In this document: one piece after another, positions 32,234 to 41,088 of the stretch
Position numbering within the stretch: position 1 is the first letter of the stretch
Layout of the letters: every line of letters starts with the position of its first letter
From: WRDF01 sp031552235
Lineage (GTDB): Bacteria > Bacteroidota > Bacteroidia > Bacteroidales > Rikenellaceae
Direction of reading: 5' to 3'
NCBI GenBank assembly: GCA_031552235.1
Contig: JAVBMR010000021.1
Coordinates: 1 to 44,651 of the forward strand
Length of the DNA: 44,651 nt
Position numbers and translations under genes: made by a program
The notes under the pieces: generated by a model
The model's input: only the letters and a program-made list of their open reading frames with translations
Told to the model about the DNA's origin: nothing
Databases searched by the model: none

Positions 32234-34132
32234 TTACTCGGCAGCTTCCTCTTTTTTAGCTGCAGCTTTCTTGGGTTTGGCTTCCGCCTGTTCCATCTGG
32301 GCTTTCAGTTCGGCAAGGCCTGCGATATCGCCGAGGGTCGTCTTCTCAACGTTAGCGTTGATCTTCTTAACCGACGCGCTTGCAGATTCGGCAGACGCTT
32401 TCTTTTCAGAGCGTTCCGCTTTTTCAGCCGCACGTTTGGTTTCGTCCCATGTGCGTGTGTGCGAGAGCATGATGCGTTTCGTAGCTTTCGAGAATTCGAT
32501 AACCTTGAAGTCGATCTTGTCGCCTGCCTTAGGCATCGAACCGTCTTCCTTCTGGAGCTGCTTGCTGTTTGCGAAGCCTTCAACGTTCTCAGAAAGAGAC
32601 ACTACCGCACCCTTGTCGTTGATCTCGGTGATGGTACCTTCGTGAACGCTGTCGATAGCGAACTGCGATTCGAATTCGTCCCACGGGTTTTCTTCAAGCT
32701 GTTTGTGGCCGAGGCTGAGGCGACGGTTTTCCTTGTCGATTTCGAGTACGAGTACGTCGATGTCGGCACCGATCTGCGTGAATTCCGCCGGGTGTTTTAC
32801 CTTTTTAGTCCAACTCAAATCCGAAATGTGGATCAGGCCGTCGATGCCTTCTTCGATCTCAACGAACACACCGAAGTTGGTGAAATTGCGCACTTTGGCA
32901 ACGTGCTTCGAACCTACCGGGTATTTCGCTTCGATACCTGCCCACGGGTCCGGGGTAAGCTGTTTGATGCCCAGGCTCATCTTGCGTTCGTCGCGGTCGA
33001 GCGTGAGTACCACTGCTTCCACTTCGTCGCCCACTTTCATGAACTCCTGAGCAGAGCGCAGGTGCTGGCTCCATGACATTTCGCTGACGTGGATGAGGCC
33101 TTCGACGCCCGGTGCGATCTCTACGAACGCGCCGTAGTCGGCCATAACCACTACTTTGCCTTTCACCTTGTCGCCCACTTTGAGGTCTGCGCTGAGCGCT
33201 TCCCACGGATGAGCCGAAAGTTGTTTGATACCGAGTGCTATACGTTTTTTCTGGTCGTCGAAGTCGAGGATAACCACATTGAGCTTCTGGTCGAGCTGCA
33301 CGACTTCTTCCGGGTGGTTCACGCGGCCCCAACTGAGGTCGGTGATGTGAACGAGACCGTCTACGCCGCCAAGGTCGATGAACACACCGTAAGAAGTGAT
33401 GTTCTTAACCGTACCTTCGAGGATCTGTCCTTTTTCGAGTTTGGACATGATATCCTTCTTCTGCTGTTCGAGTTCAGCCTCAATGAGTGCTTTGTGCGAA
33501 ACGACAACGTTGCGGAATTCCTGGTTGATCTTAACCACCTTGAATTCCATAGTTTTGTCCACATATATATCGTAGTCGCGGATGGGTTTTACGTCGATCT
33601 GCGATCCCGGGAGGAACGCCTCGATGCCGAACACGTCCACGATCATACCGCCTTTCGTACGGCATTTGATGTAACCCTTGATGATCTCGTCGTTTTCGAG
33701 AGCGAGGTTGACACGGTCCCAAGATTTGAGCTGGCGTGCTTTTTTATGCGAGAGAAGCAACTGGCCTTTTTTGTCTTCGGCGCTTTCCACGTAGACCTCA
33801 ACCTTTTCGCCTACCGCGAGTTCGGGATTGTAGCGGAATTCGCTAACCGCGATGATACCTTCCGATTTATAGCCTATGTTAACGACAACCTCACGTTTCG
33901 TGATGCCGATAACCGTACCTTCAACCACTTCGCCCACCTGAATGTTCGAGAGGGTTTTGTCGTAAGCGGCCGCAACTTCTTCCTTGCTGCCTTTGAAGCC
34001 TGCCATTCCCTGCTCGTGTGCATCCCAGTCGAAATCTTCGAGGTTTACTTTAGCGGCCTTTTTCGCAGGTTTTTCTGCGGCTACTGTTGCGAGGACTTCG
34101 TCCTGTGCTTCCATTTCTTTGTTTTCCATCAT
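32234..34132 (-). CDS. rpsA: 30S ribosomal protein S1
   Basis: The 632-residue protein has six S1 (OB-fold) RNA-binding repeats, recognisable by their VxGxV and GxF(V/I) patterns: GEVVEGTVIGI, IIKGYIKCRTKG, ILEGTVKNITSYGVFIDLGG, VKGKVVVMADYGAFVEI, VAKVRNFTNFGVFVEI and HEGTITEINDKGAVV. It helps the ribosome bind mRNA; in Bacteroidetes it matters because Shine-Dalgarno pairing is little used. The C-terminus is a long Ala/Lys/Glu-rich tail. Two adjacent ATG codons (34132 and 34129) are possible starts. Confidence 0.96.
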   Translation of the reverse strand: MMENKEMEAQDEVLATVAAEKPAKKAAKVNLEDFDWDAHEQGMAGFKGSKEEVAAAYDKTLSNIQVGEVVEGTVIGITKREVVVNIGYKSEGIIAVSEFRYNPELAVGEKVEVYVESAEDKKGQLLLSHKKARQLKSWDRVNLALENDEIIKGYIKCRTKGGMIVDVFGIEAFLPGSQIDVKPIRDYDIYVDKTMEFKVVKINQEFRNVVVSHKALIEAELEQQKKDIMSKLEKGQILEGTVKNITSYGVFIDLGGVDGLVHITDLSWGRVNHPEEVVQLDQKLNVVILDFDDQKKRIALGIKQLSAHPWEALSADLKVGDKVKGKVVVMADYGAFVEIAPGVEGLIHVSEMSWSQHLRSAQEFMKVGDEVEAVVLTLDRDERKMSLGIKQLTPDPWAGIEAKYPVGSKHVAKVRNFTNFGVFVEIEEGIDGLIHISDLSWTKKVKHPAEFTQIGADIDVLVLEIDKENRRLSLGHKQLEENPWDEFESQFAIDSVHEGTITEINDKGAVVSLSENVEGFANSKQLQKEDGSMPKAGDKIDFKVIEFSKATKRIMLSHTRTWDETKRAAEKAERSEKKASAESASASVKKINANVEKTTLGDIAGLAELKAQMEQAEAKPKKAAAKKEEAAE

Positions 34133-34209
34133 TGTGTTTCATGCGCTGCCGGAGCGCCCGTTATTGATTAGACATTAGTTTTATCCCGTCATTTTTCAGA
34201 GCGGAAGTG

Positions 34210-34239
34210 CAAAGATACGAAAAAAAATAAACCGTGCAA
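34210..34239 (-). promoter_or_regulatory. Promoter of rpsA
   Basis: On the minus strand, TATCTTTG at 34210-34217 is a full -7 match, with TTG at 34237-34239 as the -33 core, 19 bp away. The leader before rpsA is about 70 nt. Confidence 0.7.
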
Positions 34240-34372
34240 CATCAATGGTCTGATTTTCAGTTATTCGGTTCTGCCCCGCAGAACCGGCAGTCCGCCGCCG
34301 CCCCACGCGGCGGGCTGCTTTACTCGCCTTTGTCTCGCTCGCGCCCTTCGCCGGCGGCAGACCGCATAAAAA

Positions 34373-34398
34373 GCCCCGCATCTTTCAGGATGCGGGGC
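34373..34398 (-). terminator. Intrinsic terminator of the tryptophanase-family gene
   Basis: Bases 34373-34382 (gccccgcatc) pair with 34389-34398. On the minus strand the stem is followed by TTTTTA. It lies 21 bp after the stop at 34419. Confidence 0.92.
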
Positions 34399-34418
34399 CG
34401 GAATGTCGTTTGCAAAGA

Positions 34419-35867
34419 TTACAGGCTGTCGCCGAAGTCCTTGCGGAATTTGAGCATAAGTTTTTCGGGCCAGTCACTGAGTGGCTGGAGCGTACCCATG
34501 AAGAAACGGAGTACTGCGGGTTCGTAGTCGAACTTGAGGCCGCCGATGAGTTCGCGGTTCTGATAGAGCCACACCATACGGTCGATAACGTATTTGATCT
34601 GCGAAAGCGTGAATACGCGGCGCGGAACGGCCAGGCGGAGAAGTTCGGCATCGGCCAGCACCTCCACACCGTTCTCGTCACGCACGCTCGACATCGTACC
34701 ACGCTCCATACCGCGGACGCCCGAGATAAGGTAGAACGCGGCGGCGAGGCCTGCTGCGGGATACTGGTCCTGCGGGATATGCGAGCAGAACTTGCCGGCG
34801 TTAACGTGCGCGCCGAGTACCCCTGCGGGGGTTACGACCGGAACGCCGTGCGCTTTGAGGTTCTCCACCAGATATTTGATGAAGCTCGGGCTCTGGCTGA
34901 TCATAGTTTCGTCGAGGGTTTCGTAGAGGCCCACGGCCATCGCTTCGACCTCGCGGATCGAGATACCGCCGTATGTGAGGAAGCCTTCGTAAAGCGGGAT
35001 AAGCGCTTCCATCTTCTGGTACAGGTCTTTGCGGTTGGTACAGATGCCGCCGCCGCGCGAGCTGCTGAGCTTGCGTGCCGAGAAATACACGAGGTCTGCC
35101 AGGCCGGTCATCATCTTGATGATATCCGCCATAGAGTTCTCTTTCCACTGCGCCTCGCGCTGCTTAACGAGGTAGGCGTTTTCGCCCAGGAGGCTGGCGT
35201 CGAGCACGAGCATGATGCCGTATTTGTCGCAGACGCGGCGAACGTCCATCATGTTGCTGATCGAGAAGGGCTGGCCGCCTATAAGGTTGGTCGAAGCTTC
35301 CATGCGCACGAACGGGATGTTCTCCGCGCCGTGTTTCTGGATGCTGGCTTCGAGCTTGTTGATGTCCATGTTGCCCTTGAAGGGGTTGTCCGATTCGAGG
35401 ATAAGCGCTTCGTCCGTGAGCAGTTCTTCCAGCTTGCCTTTCTTGTCCTCGACGTGGGCGAGGAACGTGGTGAAGTGGTAGTTGGTTATGACGGTCTGTC
35501 CCGGTTTGAGGAACGCGTTTGTGATGATGTTCTCCGCCGCGCGGCCCTGGTGAACCGGAAGCAGGAACTTCTTGCCGAGCACCTCTTCGACGGCCGTCTG
35601 GAGGCGGGCGAAGCTCTGCGAACCTGCGTAAGCGTCGTCGGCCTGGAACATGGCGGCGATCTGGTTGTCGCTCATGGCGTTCGTACCGCTGTCGGTAAGC
35701 ATGTCGAGGAACACGTCCTTCGTGCTGAGTTTAAAGGTATTGAACCCGCCTTCCCTGATAGCGTCGAGGCGGCGTTCGATGGGTACGAGATGGAGTTTCT
35801 GCACCATGCGCACCTTGTGCAGTTCGAGAGGTATATTCTCGCCGAGATGGAATTTTATGTTATCCAT
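34419..35867 (-). CDS. tnaA: Tryptophanase-family beta-eliminating lyase (PLP enzyme)
   Basis: The 482-residue protein belongs to the tryptophanase/tyrosine phenol-lyase family. Conserved blocks are LTDSGTNAMSDNQIAAMF, DDAYAGSQSF, VHQGRAAENII, the Asp-containing LVLDASLLGENAYLVKQRE, and the PLP lysine in YFSARKLSSSRGGG. The last block differs from the SAKKD and SGKKD forms of classical tryptophanase and tyrosine phenol-lyase, so substrate assignment is uncertain. Tryptophanase (indole, pyruvate, ammonia) is the best guess. ATG 35867 (MDNIKFHLG) starts where similarity starts. It is a single gene with its own terminator; a weak -7-like TAGCTTTA lies at 35907-35914. Confidence 0.72.
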   Translation of the reverse strand: MDNIKFHLGENIPLELHKVRMVQKLHLVPIERRLDAIREGGFNTFKLSTKDVFLDMLTDSGTNAMSDNQIAAMFQADDAYAGSQSFARLQTAVEEVLGKKFLLPVHQGRAAENIITNAFLKPGQTVITNYHFTTFLAHVEDKKGKLEELLTDEALILESDNPFKGNMDINKLEASIQKHGAENIPFVRMEASTNLIGGQPFSISNMMDVRRVCDKYGIMLVLDASLLGENAYLVKQREAQWKENSMADIIKMMTGLADLVYFSARKLSSSRGGGICTNRKDLYQKMEALIPLYEGFLTYGGISIREVEAMAVGLYETLDETMISQSPSFIKYLVENLKAHGVPVVTPAGVLGAHVNAGKFCSHIPQDQYPAAGLAAAFYLISGVRGMERGTMSSVRDENGVEVLADAELLRLAVPRRVFTLSQIKYVIDRMVWLYQNRELIGGLKFDYEPAVLRFFMGTLQPLSDWPEKLMLKFRKDFGDSL

Positions 35868-36050
35868 TGTGGTTATTTTGAAAGTTAATTTGTAAGTGCC
35901 TGGATATAAAGCTACAAATTTAAAACATAAAAGCGAATCCGGCAATTTTTTCGCAAACCGCCGATTTTGAGCGGAAAAAATCGGCAAAACCGAAGAATCC
36001 GTAACCAAAACAAGCCCGATGGCTTACGGTTCGTAACATCAGTGAGTTTT

Positions 36051-37403
36051 TCACTTTCCGCGATGGCGGCGGTGATCTATGGTATACCCGAGGCTCCAGA
36101 ACAGGTATGACGCCTTGCTGAACCTGGTGGCCCTTATGCCGAACGTCCCGAAGAAATTCTCCTTCAGGTATATTTTGACCCCCATGACCTGGTAGAACCT
36201 GCTGTCCTTCTCATTCCCCTCTATAGCCTGGTAACCGAGGTTCGCAAACACGGAATACCCTGGCAGCACAACTTCGCCGCGGGCGGAAAAGCCCAACGAG
36301 AAGCGCTCGCTGGTCTTGCCGAGGTAAACCCTGTCGTAATATTTGCCGTCGCGCGGGTTCAGCTCCCTTTTGGCCGTGACACCCGAACTTTCGTCATACA
36401 GCAAGTCCACACCAGCCCCGTAGCGGTAACGGTAATGCGGCGCGACGAGGAAAACGTAGCTCGCTCCGAACACGTTGAATTTTTTATCGAGGTACTTGCT
36501 CGGCATATTGGTCCCCTTGGTGTCTATCTGGGTCTGGCGCGAGGATATAGTGAAGAGTATTTCGGACGAGGTGTGCTTGTCGTAGGGCGGCGGGATCAGC
36601 GAGGGATCGTATTCGCGGCTGACCGTCTTCCGGTTGAAATTATAGGCGGCTTCAAAAAAAACCATCGCGCTGTTAATGCCCGCGTTGGGGAGTTTGGCGG
36701 CACCGTTCGAGTTGTGCGCAAGCCCTACCCCGAACCTTATGTCCGTACCCTTGTCCGCACGCCAGTTCAGGTAGGCGTTATACCCGACATGCACGTTGGT
36801 TCCCGAACCTATCGCCACGTTATCCGGGTTGTCGAACGGGTCGTAGCTTTTCCAGCCTGTCGACATGCCGAGGTTCCATTCGTATTTCAGGTCGAGACTC
36901 CGGGAGAGTTTCGCTATGGTCGCCCCCTGCAAAAGATAAAGCGCGACCGGCCTCCCCAGATCGTCTTTACGTCCGAAGTCGGTCATTTCCAGTGCCAAAC
37001 CGTAATAAGGCATCCCGTATGCGATATCTTCCCAACGGTTACCCACCGACGACACTCCGAACTTCAGCGCGGCGCTCCGCATGTCGGTAGCGTTTTCACC
37101 CGAAACAAATTCGTTGGTCGGCAGCACCTTCCCTGCCGTGAACCTGCCTGTCAGGAACAGCGGCATCTTACCGTTGTCTGGCATTCCCACGGGCTGCCTG
37201 ATGCCCGGCGAGAACTCCGCGGCATCGCCGTTATACGTCGTGTCGGCTGCCGGGACGGCAAGGGAATCTGCCGTCCCGGCAGCGGTATCCGCGACAACGG
37301 AATCAGTGGCGGCATCCGGGTTACGGGTACCGTCCGTCTGCGCCGCCGCGTAAAACGGCAGCGCCGCAAGCGCCAGCATTATGACCGTCCGGGATAATCT
37401 CAT
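36051..37403 (-). CDS. Outer-membrane acyloxyacyl hydrolase (PagL-like)
   Basis: The 450-residue protein has a signal peptide (to about YAAAQ, residue 22), an Ala/Asp-rich linker (25-75), and a beta-rich region with aromatic-ended strands typical of an outer-membrane barrel. The PagL-type motif LAHNSNGAAKLPNAG supplies the His-Ser pair; PagL enzymes remove the 3-O acyl chain from lipid A. Its length exceeds that of classical PagL, as in other Bacteroidetes homologs with extra N-terminal sequence. It ends with a basic tail (DHRRHRGK). Activity is inferred, not shown. Confidence 0.75.
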   Translation of the reverse strand: MRLSRTVIMLALAALPFYAAAQTDGTRNPDAATDSVVADTAAGTADSLAVPAADTTYNGDAAEFSPGIRQPVGMPDNGKMPLFLTGRFTAGKVLPTNEFVSGENATDMRSAALKFGVSSVGNRWEDIAYGMPYYGLALEMTDFGRKDDLGRPVALYLLQGATIAKLSRSLDLKYEWNLGMSTGWKSYDPFDNPDNVAIGSGTNVHVGYNAYLNWRADKGTDIRFGVGLAHNSNGAAKLPNAGINSAMVFFEAAYNFNRKTVSREYDPSLIPPPYDKHTSSEILFTISSRQTQIDTKGTNMPSKYLDKKFNVFGASYVFLVAPHYRYRYGAGVDLLYDESSGVTAKRELNPRDGKYYDRVYLGKTSERFSLGFSARGEVVLPGYSVFANLGYQAIEGNEKDSRFYQVMGVKIYLKENFFGTFGIRATRFSKASYLFWSLGYTIDHRRHRGK

Positions 37404-37433
37404 CCTGCAATAACATTAATGTCGTCCGACCGG

Positions 37434-37464
37434 CAAAGATAGTGCATTCTTGCATACAGCGCAA
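37434..37464 (-). promoter_or_regulatory. Promoter of the PagL-like gene
   Basis: Minus strand TATCTTTG at 37434-37441 is a full -7 match. TTG at 37462-37464 is a plausible -33 core 20 bp away. The leader is about 24 nt. Confidence 0.65.
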
Positions 37465-37468
37465 GCCA

Positions 37469-37504
37469 AAAAGTGCGCCACTCTGTCCTGAATGGCGCAC
37501 TTTT
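37469..37504 (-). terminator. Terminator after the charged periplasmic protein gene
   Basis: A 12-bp perfect stem, aaaagtgcgcca (37469-37480) with 37493-37504, has a 12-nt loop. It lies 24 bp past the stop at 37529 on the minus strand. Confidence 0.75.
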
Positions 37505-37528
37505 GCTGTGCGGCGATGCGGAAAAGGC

Positions 37529-37927
37529 TTACTTAACGGCGTTGGCTGCCGCTTTTTTTGCGTCTTTGGCTTCTTTGTCCGCCTGGAGGCTCGCGTGTTT
37601 TTTTGTATACTTCGCCTCTATCTTGGCCTCGTCCTGTTTAACGGCCTGCTGTTTCTTCAGGTCGATCTGCTGGAGTTTCTTTTCGAGCTTGAACTTCTCG
37701 TCCTTGGTCACTTTCGCGATGCGGTCGTCGGTGTCGCGCTGTGCTTTGAGCTTGGCGGCGTCGGCCTTGTCCTGCTGCGATTTGTGCATCTGGTCTATCT
37801 CCTGCTGCTTGCCCATGTGGAGTTTTTCGACCTTCTGCTGGTGCTTGATGTCCTCTACGGGTTCCTGGGCGAAAGCCGCGCTGAAAGATGCGGCCATGAT
37901 GGCGGCCATTAAAATCTGTTTTTTCAT
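37529..37927 (-). CDS. Exported, highly charged helical protein
   Basis: The 132-residue protein has a signal peptide (MKKQILMAAIMAASFSAAFA) and then about 110 residues made almost only of Lys, Gln, Glu, Asp and Ala, predicted as one long coiled-coil helix. No globular domain or Cys is present. Such proteins may act as periplasmic spacers or bind nucleic acid or envelope surfaces, but I cannot assign a role. ATG 37927 is chosen because it starts the signal peptide; an in-frame start three codons upstream is less likely. A possible promoter (TTTG, 19 bp, TAACTTAA) sits in the 51-bp gap after nadC. Confidence 0.65.
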   Translation of the reverse strand: MKKQILMAAIMAASFSAAFAQEPVEDIKHQQKVEKLHMGKQQEIDQMHKSQQDKADAAKLKAQRDTDDRIAKVTKDEKFKLEKKLQQIDLKKQQAVKQDEAKIEAKYTKKHASLQADKEAKDAKKAAANAVK

Positions 37928-37978
37928 ACTATTCAAAATTTAAGTTATGGGGTTGTGTAGTTCGTTCAAATCCAAGGG

Positions 37979-38839
37979 TTATATCAGTTCGACCGCCTTG
38001 AGGCTCATATCGAGGCTCTTTATCTGGTGCGTGAGCGCGCCTACCGATATGAAATCCACGCCGGCCTCGCCGTATTCTCGCAGTGTATCGAGCGTTATCC
38101 CGCCGCTCGATTCTATCTCGGCGGCTCCGCCGATGCGGCGCACCGCCTCGCGTGTCAGCGGCAGTGAGAAGTTGTCGAGCATGATGCGGTCCACGCCGCC
38201 TGCCTCGAACACCTCTTCTATATCTTTAAGCGATCGCACCTCGACCTCTACCGGGAGATCCTTGCCCTTCGCCGCGAGGTACTCGCGCACCTTATTTATA
38301 GCCGGTTTTATCCCGCCAGCGAAGTCTATGTGATTATCTTTCAGGAGTATCATGTCGAACAGTCCCATGCGGTGGTTCTCGCCGCCGCCTATCTTCACGG
38401 CCATCTTGTCGAGCACGCGCATCCCCGGCGTGGTCTTGCGGGTGTCGAGGACTTTCGCCTTCAGCCCGTCGAGTTCCTTCACGTACACTGCGGTCTGGGT
38501 CGCTACGCCGCTCATGCGCTGCATGATGTTCAGCACGATACGCTCGGCTTGAAGCAACGAGATCACACGCCCCTCGACGTAAAAGGCTACATCTCCGGGC
38601 TTTACCTTTGCTCCGTCCTCTATTTTCTGCTCGAATTTTACTTCCGGGTCGAGCCTTTGCATTACCATCCGGGCTATCTCCACACCGGCTATTATGCCCT
38701 CCTGCTTTACCAGAAGTTTCATGCGTCCGCGCTCTTCCGCAGGGATCGAGGCGAGCGAAGTGTGGTCGCCGTCGCCTATGTCTTCCTTGATCGCAAGTTC
38801 AATTAGCTCCTCAACGTAAGGCAAATACTCTTTCTTCAT
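37979..38839 (-). CDS. nadC: Nicotinate-nucleotide pyrophosphorylase (carboxylating), quinolinate phosphoribosyltransferase
   Basis: The 286-residue enzyme makes nicotinate mononucleotide from quinolinate and PRPP in de novo NAD synthesis. Signature blocks are EDIGDGDHTS, LLQAERIVLNIMQRMSGVAT, LDTRKTTPGMR, VKIGGGENHRMGLFDMILLKDNH and ESSGGI. Length is normal. ATG 38839 (MKKEYLPYV) is preferred over an in-frame start eight codons upstream. nadA and nadB are not in the window. It diverges from ilvD across a 308-bp gap holding the inverted promoter repeat. Confidence 0.95.
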   Translation of the reverse strand: MKKEYLPYVEELIELAIKEDIGDGDHTSLASIPAEERGRMKLLVKQEGIIAGVEIARMVMQRLDPEVKFEQKIEDGAKVKPGDVAFYVEGRVISLLQAERIVLNIMQRMSGVATQTAVYVKELDGLKAKVLDTRKTTPGMRVLDKMAVKIGGGENHRMGLFDMILLKDNHIDFAGGIKPAINKVREYLAAKGKDLPVEVEVRSLKDIEEVFEAGGVDRIMLDNFSLPLTREAVRRIGGAAEIESSGGITLDTLREYGEAGVDFISVGALTHQIKSLDMSLKAVELI

Positions 38840-39147
38840 AATTCTTAACAATATAATTATCAAATGCCGTTTTTTCGTTTCATGAAAAATTCGTACCTTG
38901 CGCTTGATTTTCGGCCCGGACTTGATTTTACTTTTGGCTGATGCGGATGTTTCGGAGTTAAAAAACGGAACTTCAGCGCATTAGCCCAACAAAAATCCAA
39001 TTTGGGCATCATAAAGTAACGAATTATCGCTCAAAAGTACGCGTTTTTTGACGCAACTTTGCGACAAATATAGTGCAAGCCGAGCAAAAACGGGAGTTTG
39101 CCCGCATTTTTTTGAGGCGTAGCCTATATTCTTTAAATATACAAAAA
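38840..39147. other. Divergent nadC/ilvD gap
   Basis: The gap has no gene. At 38935-38985, ggctgatgcg pairs with cgcattagcc around a small hairpin. The agccc bases can alternatively join a gccca/tgggc hairpin further right, so two exclusive pairings are possible. A near-consensus plus-strand box (CAACTTTG) is at 39054-39061. The rest is repeat copy C. Confidence 0.45.
39065..39141 (-). repeat. Promoter-bearing dispersed repeat, copy C (inverted)
   Basis: Read on the minus strand, the order is TATATTTA (39134-39141), a block matching ggatgcgcctc with a few changes (39113-39125), a hairpin centre, and TATATTTG (39065-39072). This is the same layout as copies A and B. Here it points toward nadC, not ilvD, and ends 6 bp before the ilvD start codon. 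It has diverged more than the others. Confidence 0.6.
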
Positions 39148-40959
39148 ATGAGACCACTTAGAAGCAGCACATCACTCGAAGGACGGAAAATGGCAGGGGC
39201 GCGGAGCCTCTGGCGTGCCAATGGCATGAAGGAAGAGCAAATGGGTAAACCGGTGATCGCAGTGGTCAATTCTTTCACACAATTCGTTCCGGGGCACGTA
39301 CATCTCCACGAAATAGGCCAGCAGATCAAGGGCTGGATCGAGGAGCAGGGCTGTTTCGCCGCCGAGTTCGACACCATCGCCATCGACGACGGCATCGCCA
39401 TGGGCCACCCGGGCATGCTCTACTCGCTCCCCTCGCGCGAAATAATCGCCGACAGCGTGGAATACATGTGCAACGCCCACTGCGTGGACGCGATGATCTG
39501 CATCAGCAACTGCGACAAGGTTACCCCGGGCATGCTTATGGCGGCCATGAGGCTCAATATCCCGACCGTTTTCGTTTCGGGCGGCCCTATGGAGGCCGGC
39601 ACGGTAGGCGACAGGGATTACGACCTTATCGACGTGATGGTAATGGGTGCTGACAATAAAGTTTCGGACAGCGAGCTTTTAGAAATAGAACGCGGCGCCT
39701 GCCCCACGTGCGGCAGCTGCTCGGGTATGTTCACAGCCAACTCGATGAACTGCCTTACCGAAGCCCTCGGCCTTTCGCTGCCGGGCAACGGAACGCTGAT
39801 CGCCACGCACGAGGAGCGCATGAACCTTTTCCGCAAGGGCGCTGACCTTATAGTAAAAATAGCAAACCAGTACTATTTCGAGGACAACGACAGCGTACTG
39901 CCCCGTTCGATAGCGACAAAAGATGCGTTCATGAACGCCATGTCGCTCGACATCGCGATGGGCGGCTCGACAAATACAGTACTCCACCTGCTCGCGGTTG
40001 CCTACGAGGCGCAGGTAGACTTCGGCATGGCCGATATCGACTTCCTTTCGCGCCGGATACCTGTACTGTGCAAGGTAGCTCCAAATACGCAGAAGTATCA
40101 CATACAGGACGTTAACCGCGCGGGCGGCATTCTCGCTATTTTAGGGGAGCTCGCACGCGGCGGCAAGATCAATACGAAAGTTAGCCGCATCGACTACCCG
40201 TCGCTGGCCGAAGCCATAGACAAGAACGACATAATGAGCCCTAATGTGACGGACGAGGCGAAAAAACGCGCCATCGCCGCCCCGGGACGCAAGTTCAACA
40301 TAACGCTCGCCTCGCAGGGCGCAAAATACGACACGGCCGATACCGACCGCGACGAAGGCTGCATACGCGACATCGACCACCCCTACTCGAAAGACGGCGG
40401 GCTGGCGGTACTGTTCGGCAACCTCGCGCAGAAGGGCTGCATCGTTAAGACGGCAGGCGTAGACGCTTCGATACTGCATTTCGAAGGCACGGCACGCGTG
40501 TTCGAATCGCAGGAACAAGCCACAGTCGGGATCCTCGGCGGCAAGGTAAACGCCGGCGACGTTGTCATCATACGTTACGAAGGCCCCAAGGGCGGCCCGG
40601 GTATGCAGGAAATGCTCTACCCCACGTCGTACCTCAAGACCGTGAAACTCGACAAAGCATGCGCCCTGATAACCGACGGACGTTTCTCCGGCGGCACGTC
40701 GGGCCTCTCGATAGGCCACGTTTCGCCCGAGGCGGCAGCCGGCGGCAACATCGCCCTCGTCGAGGACGGCGACCGGATCGTTATCGACATCCCCTCGCGC
40801 AAGATCGAAATGCAGGTTTCGGACGCGGAACTCGACGAACGCCGCAAGAACACTTCTTTCCTGCCCCTAAACCGCGACCGAGTCGTCAGCCGCTCCCTGA
40901 AGGCATATGCCGCTATGGTAGCATCCGCTGATCTGGGCGGGGTTCGCATAGTCGAATAG
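39148..40959 (+). CDS. ilvD: Dihydroxy-acid dehydratase
   Basis: The 603-residue iron-sulfur enzyme dehydrates dihydroxy acids to 2-oxo acids in valine and isoleucine synthesis. Cluster cysteines lie in ICISNCDKVTPGM and CPTCGSCSGMFTANSM. GGSTNTVLHL and the C-terminal TDGRFSGGTSGLSIGHVSPEAA block are typical. ATG 39148 (MRPLRSSTS) is the start supported by similarity; an in-frame GTG at 39073 lies inside the repeat. First gene of the ilv cluster, 129 bp before ilvB. Confidence 0.96.
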   Translation: MRPLRSSTSLEGRKMAGARSLWRANGMKEEQMGKPVIAVVNSFTQFVPGHVHLHEIGQQIKGWIEEQGCFAAEFDTIAIDDGIAMGHPGMLYSLPSREIIADSVEYMCNAHCVDAMICISNCDKVTPGMLMAAMRLNIPTVFVSGGPMEAGTVGDRDYDLIDVMVMGADNKVSDSELLEIERGACPTCGSCSGMFTANSMNCLTEALGLSLPGNGTLIATHEERMNLFRKGADLIVKIANQYYFEDNDSVLPRSIATKDAFMNAMSLDIAMGGSTNTVLHLLAVAYEAQVDFGMADIDFLSRRIPVLCKVAPNTQKYHIQDVNRAGGILAILGELARGGKINTKVSRIDYPSLAEAIDKNDIMSPNVTDEAKKRAIAAPGRKFNITLASQGAKYDTADTDRDEGCIRDIDHPYSKDGGLAVLFGNLAQKGCIVKTAGVDASILHFEGTARVFESQEQATVGILGGKVNAGDVVIIRYEGPKGGPGMQEMLYPTSYLKTVKLDKACALITDGRFSGGTSGLSIGHVSPEAAAGGNIALVEDGDRIVIDIPSRKIEMQVSDAELDERRKNTSFLPLNRDRVVSRSLKAYAAMVASADLGGVRIVE

Positions 40960-41088
40960 CCTTCAATCACAGGGAGCAATTTTCAGGGAAATTTATCCGG
41001 CAACAGATTAGGGCGCAGAAACAGGTAACGCCCGCCGAAACAAGTGCCGGACCGCAAACCAGGAAAAAGGAATAAAAAGAAAACAGCA

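Noticed and set aside
34410..35888. 492-residue open frame on the plus strand
   Set aside because: Antisense shadow of the tryptophanase-family gene, without domains or promoter.
39073..39147. 25-codon N-terminal extension of IlvD from GTG 39073, or a leader peptide
   Set aside because: The bases belong to repeat copy C and the residues do not resemble IlvD or a branched-chain-rich leader peptide.
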